Position numbers and translations under genes: made by a program | Shown here: one piece after another, positions 7,639 through 13,007 of the stretch | How positions within the stretch are numbered: the first letter of the stretch is position 1 | Layout of the letters: each line of letters starts with the position of its first letter | Source: an uncultured Desulfobacterales bacterium | GTDB taxonomy: Bacteria; Desulfobacterota; Desulfobacteria; Desulfobacterales; JAFDCJ01 | Direction of reading: 5' to 3' | DNA length: 13,007 bases | Assembly (NCBI GenBank): GCA_945787595.1 | Contig: CALZJV010000484.1 | Span: 1-13,007 of the forward strand | Notes under the pieces: model-generated | What the model saw: only the letters and a program-made list of their open reading frames with translations | What the model was told of the DNA's origin: nothing | Databases searched by the model: none

Positions 7639-7765
7639 CAGGAGACAGAATTCAAAATAAGGTATTCGCCTTCGGCTCAGCCGGAAAATATAAATAGTGT
7701 CGGCGCGAAGCGACATCATTCTATTCTGACTCCTGACTTCTGGCTTCTGAATTCTGGGTTTCAAC
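7639..7765. repeat. Short-period repeat spacer with inverted arms
   Basis: CAGGAGACAGAAT (7639-7651) matches, in 12 of 13 positions, the reverse complement of ATTCTGACTCCTG (7723-7735). The right arm continues as a tract of related units (GACTTCTGGCTTCTGAATTCTG, 7735-7757). Between the arms are small GC hairpins and GTCG-GCGCGAAG-CGAC (7699-7714). The core GCGAAGCGA is shared with the spacer at 1234-1468. The repeat lies between the end of the phosphatase gene and repeat A copy 3. Confidence 0.55.
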
Positions 7766-7770
7766 ACCGG

Positions 7771-8690
7771 CTATCCTTGCGCCATAACTACCGTTATGTT
7801 GTCCTTCCCGCCGGCGTCAAGCGCCGCTTTCACAAGCGCTCGCGCTTTGATCTCCAGGCTAGTATTGGCGTTGAGTATTGAATTGAGGGTATTCCCAGGG
7901 ATTTCCCCGTGAAGGCCGTCCGTAGTTAGCACCAACAAGTCTCCGGCGATCAATTTCAAGCGGCCTGTTTCCGGCTCGACATAACCGCACCCCACGCATT
8001 GATCCATTGCATGCCTTGAGTAGTGAGTCGGCAGCTGCTCTGCGGTGATCTCACCCTCTTCCAGGAGAAATCGCGCCAGCGTTTGATCTTCAGTCGCAAC
8101 AGGACACCGACCAGCGTACTGCCCATACCTTCCAAGGCGCTATTTTTTTCTTGGCTCTCAGTGTAAATGGTACGATCTATTGCTCTGGCCAGCTGATCCA
8201 GCTCCGGTTGTTCGTTATTTCTCGATATATGATTCAGGCCTGCAAGTTTTCCCCTCAGTATTTCAGCGGCGTAATCGCCGGCGACTTCACCTCCCAGACC
8301 ATCAGCCACAACGACCAGAACGGAGTTGTCTTTCAGCTTCTTTATTAAATACCGATCTTCGTTAGACTTTCTAACTAACCCGATATGGGTGATTCCAAAA
8401 AATTTATTGTTTCCCAAAGTCAACTTTGTAATACCTTCTTCCGCGTGGATTTTTTTATAGAAAGCACAATTTTTGCACGAATCCTGTTTGTCGACAAACG
8501 AACCCTGGATTTTCCCATGGCAAAAGGTTCCGGAAACAATCCAGCAGGCTCTTCCAGCGGAGTCCCCCTGGTTGAAACCATCGTAGATGGAGTCTATTGC
8601 TGCAGGGCAAAGGCCCAGTTTATCAACCTTGTCGCCGCCTGGGTGCCTGCCGCATTTCATATATTCCCAACAATTGGTTTTTTTCTTCAT
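7771..8690 (-). pseudogene. PP2C-type phosphatase with Cys-rich N-terminal domain, broken by internal deletion
   Basis: The N-terminal part (from ATG 8690; TTG 8699 also possible) has a Cys-rich 'two-CW' type domain with Cys at 7, 13, 28, 49, 57, 72 and 75. PP2C motifs follow: GLVRKSNEDR, VVVADGLGGE and EGMGSTLVGVLL. Near 8092-8100 the reading frame changes. The other frame continues with TEDQTLARFLLEEGEI, LLVLTTDGLHGE and DNITVVMAQG to the stop at 7771. Normal PP2C proteins have about 25-30 residues between GSTL..VLL and TEDH, including HVGDSR; these are missing here. The simplest reading is a deletion of roughly 80-90 bp that is not a multiple of three. The first frame alone would give about 244 residues ending in unrelated sequence. 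An assembly error is the alternative. It lies 19 bp after the kinase gene and probably shared its mRNA. Confidence 0.8.
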
Positions 8691-8709
8691 TTTAAGCAAG
8701 ACTTTGGAT

Positions 8710-10386
8710 TTATTTATTTTCGAGGCCCTTATAATCCTGATTATCGGTCATTTTTACATCTACTCCCAGTTCCTGAGCATTTGCCTTGAACACATCCAGC
8801 AACCGTTTGAGCGCCGGTTGATGTTCATTCGTATAGGTCAATAAAAGTAAGGCGCTTTTTTTCTTCTCAATCGTTAAACCGTTTCCTGGCAGTCTCTTAT
8901 CCTGAGCAAGCGGCCTGAGTACCGCCATGGCCTGATCCATATCCTGGTAGCGCTGGTCGGGATCGCAACGGGCAGATTTTAAAATGAACTCTCGAAGTTC
9001 ATCCGGTATATCCGGAATTATATGCTCCGGATCTGTTACATCCCGGGTCAGGTGCATATCGAGCAATGCTTTGGCATTGTCCTCCGGGAATGGACGCCTG
9101 CCGGTTACCATTTCAAAAGCGGTGATGCCCAATGCGTATATATCGGTTCTCTGATCCACAGGCCGGCCGTCGATTTGTTCCGGGGCCATATAGTAAGCCG
9201 TCCCCGTGTTCGAAAAATCCTCCGTGCCTGCTAGACATGCCAGACCAAAGTCGAGAATTTTTACCTGATCGTTGGGCTGAACAATGATATTGGACGGGTT
9301 GAGATCGCGGTGGATAATACCGTGCTGATGGGCATAGGTGAGAGCAGAACAGATCTGAATCAGAAAATTGACGGTTAACTTCGGCGGAATGGCCCTCAGA
9401 TGACAGATCATATCTTTAAGCGAGTCCCCTTTCAAATACTCCATGATGATAAACAGCGTTCGGTAACGCTCTTCGAAATCATAAACTCTGACAATGTGGT
9501 CATGTGTAAGACCGGCTATGGTTTTCGCTTCATTGCAAAAGCTGTCTAAAAAATCCGGGCACAACGCCATGTCATGTCGCATCATTTTTATAGCCACCGG
9601 CATGTTCAGGCCTGTGTGCCTGCCCTTATAGACAATACTGAAAGCGCCGCTGCCGATGATGTCGGTAGCTACATATTTCCCGATGGCCCGATAGGCCGTA
9701 GGCCTCCGGCTATCTAACCGGTCTGCTACCAGCTCGGTGATGAATTCCAACAGGGCGGGGTCTTTTTCGGTCATTTCATCGAACTGGTTTTGGGTCATAA
9801 CCCAGAGGTCCATCTCCGTTTCCGCTTCAACATGTGCACGCCGAGGTTCTCCGGTCAATATCCCCAGCCCACCGACCATGTCCCCTTCCCCGTAGTGATC
9901 CACCGGGTGCAGTTCCCCATCCTTTTCAACGATTACCAGACACGACCCGCGCTGGATGATATACGCCGTGTCTTCAACCGCACCCTGGACCACGAAGCGC
10001 TCGCCTGCTTTGATATGCCGGTAGGTCATTTTATCAAAGAAAGGGCTGCGATCCTCACGGACAATAAATTGCAGGAATTTAGTCTGCCGGTTTGTCATCC
10101 CCTCTTCATTCTGAACCATTTGATAAAAGTCGCAGTTTAAACAGGAGGACCGTTTTTCGACAAACGACCCTTGCGGGCATCCGCCGCAGAATGTTCCTGC
10201 AACTGCCCAGCAGATTCTGCCCCCGCATTTACCGGAGTTAATTCCGTCAAATGTCTGGTCGGCGGCAGCCGGGCAAACACCATATTCGGCGATGTTCTTT
10301 CCCCCCTGCTCCCGTCCGCACATCATGAATTCCCAGCAATTAAGTCTTCTTTTATGGGGGCTACTTTTATCAGGATCTCTATCCAT
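8710..10386 (-). CDS. Ser/Thr protein kinase with Cys-rich domain and cyclic-nucleotide-binding-like domain
   Basis: A 558-residue soluble protein in three parts. Residues 15-88 are a Cys-rich domain (Cys 17, 23, 38, 54, 59, 67, 70, 82, 85) including NCWEFMMCGRE and CPQGSFVEKRSSCLNC, probably metal-binding. Residues about 110-220 resemble a cNMP-binding domain (KAGERFVVQG, GDMVGGLGILTGEPRRAHVEA); the ligand is unknown. Residues about 238-495 are a kinase domain: IGSGAFSIVYKG loop, Lys267, HRDLNPSN with D361, DFG at 379-381, APE at 401-403. The usual Lys after HRDL is Asn, a variant I recall from other bacterial kinases, so activity is still likely. The last 60 residues are unassigned. I chose ATG 10386 over GTG 10395; neither has a strong ribosome site. 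It is followed by its matching phosphatase. Confidence 0.9.
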   Translation of the reverse strand: MDRDPDKSSPHKRRLNCWEFMMCGREQGGKNIAEYGVCPAAADQTFDGINSGKCGGRICWAVAGTFCGGCPQGSFVEKRSSCLNCDFYQMVQNEEGMTNRQTKFLQFIVREDRSPFFDKMTYRHIKAGERFVVQGAVEDTAYIIQRGSCLVIVEKDGELHPVDHYGEGDMVGGLGILTGEPRRAHVEAETEMDLWVMTQNQFDEMTEKDPALLEFITELVADRLDSRRPTAYRAIGKYVATDIIGSGAFSIVYKGRHTGLNMPVAIKMMRHDMALCPDFLDSFCNEAKTIAGLTHDHIVRVYDFEERYRTLFIIMEYLKGDSLKDMICHLRAIPPKLTVNFLIQICSALTYAHQHGIIHRDLNPSNIIVQPNDQVKILDFGLACLAGTEDFSNTGTAYYMAPEQIDGRPVDQRTDIYALGITAFEMVTGRRPFPEDNAKALLDMHLTRDVTDPEHIIPDIPDELREFILKSARCDPDQRYQDMDQAMAVLRPLAQDKRLPGNGLTIEKKKSALLLLTYTNEHQPALKRLLDVFKANAQELGVDVKMTDNQDYKGLENK

Positions 10387-10608
10387 GGTTCTCACTCTGG
10401 CGCTTTGTTTGTGTCAGGCCGAGTCAGCCACGATCTAATTGGACTTCACGTGAGCTGCACGCTCAAAAGGAGCATCGACAGCGGCTATTTGGGTTATGGC
10501 TATTTAGACGCTGGCTTAGCAGCTTGTACAGCCGGAGGTATTAATCTTTTTGATTGGGATAACCCTATTTTAAACCGTATTTATACCACATCGTAACATT
10601 TTAGACAA
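10387..10608. other. Structured leader between the divergent kinase and orphan genes
   Basis: No gene. Several complementary arms occur in series: ACGCTC/GAGCAT (10459-10475, fully paired on the minus strand if one G-U is allowed), CAGCG/CGCTG (10479-10513) and GGCT/AGCC (10513-10533). GGCTATTT occurs twice, at 10483 and 10498. The wobble pairing favours an RNA transcribed toward the kinase gene. I could not match it to a known riboswitch. The plus-strand frame across it looks like chance. Confidence 0.4.
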
Positions 10609-10622
10609 TTGACTTAGATCAA
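10609..10622. promoter_or_regulatory. FNR/DNR-like binding site
   Basis: TTGAC-TTAG-ATCAA differs at one position from the FNR-family consensus TTGAT-N4-ATCAA. Such sites are bound by oxygen- or NO-sensing CRP/FNR regulators, which would fit the NO reductase nearby. It lies 120 bp before the plus-strand gene and 223 bp before the kinase gene, so the target is uncertain. Confidence 0.45.
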
Positions 10623-10653
10623 TTTAATTTCATTTGAAAAGGTCTATGGTATC

Positions 10654-10668
10654 TGCCACACTGTGGCA
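10654..10668. promoter_or_regulatory. Perfect 15-bp palindrome, probable operator
   Basis: TGCCACA-C-TGTGGCA is a perfect 7-1-7 inverted repeat. Its centre is about 64 bp upstream of the start point implied by the -10 box at 10713, a usual distance for an activator. The regulator is not identifiable from the sequence. Confidence 0.5.
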
Positions 10669-10712
10669 TCTTATCACAACAGAGATGGCCGATATCATGC
10701 ACTGCTGTTCGC

Positions 10713-10718
10713 TATAAT
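10713..10718 (+). promoter_or_regulatory. -10 box of the plus-strand gene
   Basis: Perfect TATAAT. At 16-18 bp spacing the -35 region (CGATAT and overlaps) is poor, which suggests dependence on an activator. Because the box abuts an in-frame ATG at 10719, transcription starting about 7 bp downstream would exclude that codon. This supports the start at 10743. Confidence 0.5.
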
Positions 10719-10742
10719 ATGCAGATCCAAAGGGGTAAACTT

Positions 10743-12146
10743 ATGAGACCCAGGAAATACAGCAGCGGACTCAATCGTAATCTAATATATCTTAATTCGA
10801 CTGAGTATCTGTCAAAACGGCCACAAAAAAGCCGGACCCATAATAGCTATCCCCCCTATCCCAAGACCATAAATTTAGGCGCAACCGCTGATCGACAATT
10901 TATTGCCGGCAATGAAACCGGTGCCCAAACAAACGCTGGGTTTAAAGGGGGATTCGATGAGCAAATTTACTCGCTTGAGGCAGCAGCCAGAAAAAAGTAT
11001 CTCACAGCGATTCAAACAGTAGAAACAAAGATGTCTTCAGGGTGGTTTCGGCGGTATCTTGAAGATTGCATCCTTCCCACGTTTAACCGTATCGGATTCG
11101 ATGATTGCCTCACAAGGGCTCTTTTTATGCTGGCCGCGCCAGCCTGGGAATTAGCGGGGCCGATCAGCCAAACGAAACTTTGGTGTCAGCCGAATCTGAT
11201 TAAAGAAATCAATGAGATCCGTGACGGTATCTTGTTAAATTCAACTAGGCAGGATTATACGGACTCGTGGCTGGCCGTTACACCACCCCAAAATTATTTG
11301 CAGGCTGCAAAAGATCAGGTACAACTTGAAAGCCTGATGGGCTTGCTGGATGAAATAGCCACATCCTGGATAATCCTGCCCCGTGTTTATCACCACCTTA
11401 AAAAAAATCACTGCCGCTATTTACCGGCTTATTTAAGATATATTAACAGAGAAACCAATGCAGCCTGTTCCCGAATCTTTATTCGGATTATCATTCACTT
11501 TGCAGCTAATTTTACGCTGAAGTTCGCTGCCGAAATCCATCCGAAAGACAAGGTAAAGGAAATTTTAGTCAGCGGTTATGAAGCGATGTTCTGGAAAAAC
11601 CTGAGATGCCCGCCCGATGGTCTGGAAGAAATTTCTGTCTTCGAAAATTTTTTAACCTGGATCAAAGTGTTTCAAGCCAGACATAATACCGTCAATGGCA
11701 TTGAAAATGAAATGATCCGAAAAATGGCGGCAATGCAGACGAAGATATTTCCGCTTAAAAGCAGAACTTATCCGGAGCGGGAGGGTCCCGTTGAGGATGA
11801 TCGATTTCTACTGACCCTACGTCATGGTTCTCGTGGCATTCGGGCCCTATTGAGATATTTCGATCAAGGACATTCTTTCATAAAAGCCGCAATCGGCATG
11901 TCACCGGAAAACCAGGGGGAATTGCTTAGGCTGCAATCCTTTATCCAATCGGTAAAAAATGGGTTTCAGGCCGAATCCCGACGCACCCAACAGTTTATTC
12001 TAAAATTTTTAGCACACCTAAAATCTGCATTTTATGAACAGCAGACCCTTACTTCCCCGGTCCGAAACGGTAGCCGGTCCCTGATCTGGTTTGTTGGGCG
12101 CAGAGCAGTAGATATGATTCAAAAGTTGTGTGACGAAATTCAATGA
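10743..12146 (+). CDS. Unrecognised 467-residue protein
   Basis: The only plus-strand gene. I do not recognise the family. ATG 10743 is preceded by AAAGGGG and a 7-base spacer; ATG 10719 touches the -10 box and is less likely. Residues 1-70 are basic and low in structure (PRKYSSGLNRN, SKRPQKSRTHNSYPPYPK). The rest reads as a mostly helical protein. Around residues 240-262 is a hydrophobic stretch (RIFIRIIIHFAANFTLKFAAE) that could be a buried helix or a single membrane segment. There is no signal peptide, nucleotide-binding loop or catalytic motif I can name. Near the C-terminus is a Lys/Arg-rich helical region. The gene has its own promoter region with a palindrome and ends at a hairpin facing the NO reductase gene. 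Protein-like composition over 467 codons makes it a real gene. Confidence 0.75.
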   Translation: MRPRKYSSGLNRNLIYLNSTEYLSKRPQKSRTHNSYPPYPKTINLGATADRQFIAGNETGAQTNAGFKGGFDEQIYSLEAAARKKYLTAIQTVETKMSSGWFRRYLEDCILPTFNRIGFDDCLTRALFMLAAPAWELAGPISQTKLWCQPNLIKEINEIRDGILLNSTRQDYTDSWLAVTPPQNYLQAAKDQVQLESLMGLLDEIATSWIILPRVYHHLKKNHCRYLPAYLRYINRETNAACSRIFIRIIIHFAANFTLKFAAEIHPKDKVKEILVSGYEAMFWKNLRCPPDGLEEISVFENFLTWIKVFQARHNTVNGIENEMIRKMAAMQTKIFPLKSRTYPEREGPVEDDRFLLTLRHGSRGIRALLRYFDQGHSFIKAAIGMSPENQGELLRLQSFIQSVKNGFQAESRRTQQFILKFLAHLKSAFYEQQTLTSPVRNGSRSLIWFVGRRAVDMIQKLCDEIQ

Positions 12147-12149
12147 TTC

Positions 12150-12177
12150 ACTGCAGGATCTTTACAGACCCTGCAGT
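12150..12177. terminator. Hairpin between convergent genes
   Basis: ACTGCAGG (12150-12157) and CCTGCAGT (12170-12177) form a perfect 8-bp stem with a 12-nt loop, four bases after the plus-strand stop and 17 bases after the minus-strand stop at 12195. No T tract follows on either strand. It probably serves as a shared transcript end for both genes. Confidence 0.6.
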
Positions 12178-12194
12178 TAAGGGTTGGTTATAGC

Positions 12195-13007
12195 CTATAG
12201 CTCAAGCCCCAGCCGTTCCCACACCGATTCCCCATCTTTGATCTCTACTGCTTTCAAGTGAGGATACGTAGTGATGAGAAAATAAGCCAGCGGCAGAACC
12301 CCTAAAACGATAATGATAATGTCAGGCACGGCGCGAAAGGTTCCGAGCCAGACAACTGCCCCTTTTTCGAAGAAATCCGCACTCCGCGCTACCCAGTAGC
12401 CCTCTTTAAAAGAGATCCATGCCTGCATGGCCCCCACCGGCAGCAGGGTGACAAAAGCCATGACAAACAGCCCGCCGTTGAGCCCCCAAAACGACAGTTT
12501 CAGGAGGCCGTCCTTCCAGTGAGCCTTGTCGACCAGGCCACGCCATGAAAACAGCAGCAAGGCGACGGAAAGCATGCCGTAAGTACCGAACATGGCCGTG
12601 TGGCCGTGGTGCATGGTCAGGTAGGTCCCGTGTTCATAGAAATTAATAATGGGAAGATTGATCAGGAAGCCAAAGATACCGGCACCCAGAAAATTCCAGA
12701 AAGAGGCGGCCACCAGAAAATACATCGGCCATTTGTAGCTGAACTCCCGGCCTTCTTTACGGATATCGCGGTACTCCATCAACCCGCGAACCACCAAGGT
12801 TATTAAAGGTACAGGCTCCATCGAAGAGAATATGGCACCCCATCCCACCCAAAAAGAAGCGCCGCCATACCAGTAATAGTGATGTGCGGTTCCGACGATT
12901 CCACTCAAAAAAGTAATCGCTGCCGTAAAATAGGCCACCCTTAGGGCTGCCTGGGCTGTAGCCAGTCCCATGGCCACCATCAGCAAGGCGATGACCGCTA
13001 TGCCGAA
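12195..13007 (-). CDS. norB: Quinol-dependent nitric oxide reductase, C-terminal part (5' end outside window)
   Basis: Reduces two NO to N2O in the inner membrane, with electrons from quinol in the qNOR type. The frame is open to the right edge, giving about 270 C-terminal residues of a protein usually near 750. The fragment is membrane-spanning throughout. GTAHHYYWYG carries the His pair that with an upstream His binds the non-heme iron. MHHGHTAMFGTYGM holds the heme-binding histidines of the heme-copper oxidase superfamily. The catalytic Glu and the N-terminal qNOR extension lie outside the window, so qNOR rather than cNorB is inferred from the absence of a norC gene here and from overall similarity as I remember it. 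It converges on the unrecognised gene at 10743-12146. Confidence 0.9.
   Translation of the reverse strand, partial: FGIAVIALLMVAMGLATAQAALRVAYFTAAITFLSGIVGTAHHYYWYGGASFWVGWGAIFSSMEPVPLITLVVRGLMEYRDIRKEGREFSYKWPMYFLVAASFWNFLGAGIFGFLINLPIINFYEHGTYLTMHHGHTAMFGTYGMLSVALLLFSWRGLVDKAHWKDGLLKLSFWGLNGGLFVMAFVTLLPVGAMQAWISFKEGYWVARSADFFEKGAVVWLGTFRAVPDIIIIVLGVLPLAYFLITTYPHLKAVEIKDGESVWERLGLEL

Noticed and set aside
7639..7765. CRISPR-like array
   Set aside because: Units are 7-9 bp, degenerate and without spacers; the arms are inverted.
10171..10596. 141-codon plus-strand frame extending into the spacer before 10609
   Set aside because: The first half is antisense to the kinase. The end (GYLGYGYLDAG) comes from repeated GGCTATTT sequence and hairpins; no ribosome site and no recognisable family.

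Overview
The window looks like chromosomal DNA of a Gram-negative bacterium. My best guess is an anaerobic or microaerophilic member of the Desulfobacterota. That guess rests on the two proteins with a Cys-rich 'CW' N-terminal domain (kinase and phosphatase), the CBS/HPP gene pair, and the hairpin-rich repeated spacers. It is an inference from family distribution that I remember, not a result. No rRNA, tRNA, CRISPR array, intact transposase or integrase was found.

Layout. Almost every gene is on the minus strand. From the left: a Nudix hydrolase (cut by the left edge) lies downstream of, and overlaps, a small ABM-domain protein. A gene-free stretch of about 970 bp follows, holding repeats and hairpins. 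Next is a complete simple-sugar ABC transporter of xylose type: ATPase at 2121-2870, permease at 2882-4111 and periplasmic binding protein at 4495-5541. In transcription order this is binding protein, terminator-like hairpin, permease, ATPase. A 640-bp spacer leads to an HPP-family membrane protein and a CBS-pair protein. Then comes a signalling pair: a Ser/Thr kinase with a Cys-rich domain and a cyclic-nucleotide-type sensor domain, and a PP2C phosphatase with a matching Cys-rich domain. The phosphatase appears broken by an internal deletion. The only plus-strand gene, at 10743-12146, encodes a protein I do not recognise; its promoter region carries a perfect palindrome and, further upstream, an FNR-like site. 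The C-terminal two-fifths or so of a quinol-type nitric oxide reductase runs off the right edge, convergent with that gene.

How the genes work together. The transporter should import a pentose or similar sugar. The kinase and phosphatase were probably a matched switch, possibly redox-, metal- or nucleotide-responsive; with the phosphatase damaged, the kinase may now act without its partner. CBS and HPP probably form a membrane transporter with an adenylate-sensing regulatory partner. The NO reductase detoxifies or respires nitric oxide.

The most unusual material is between the genes. At least two families of hairpin-forming repeats recur within 13 kb: family A has three copies and family B has two copies in opposite orientation. 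Two further spacers have arms of short-period repeats in opposite orientation around a shared GCGAAGCGA core. I did not find a convincing new multi-gene system. The best candidates for novelty are these intergenic elements, the unrecognised plus-strand gene with its control region, and the kinase/phosphatase pair with shared Cys-rich domains.
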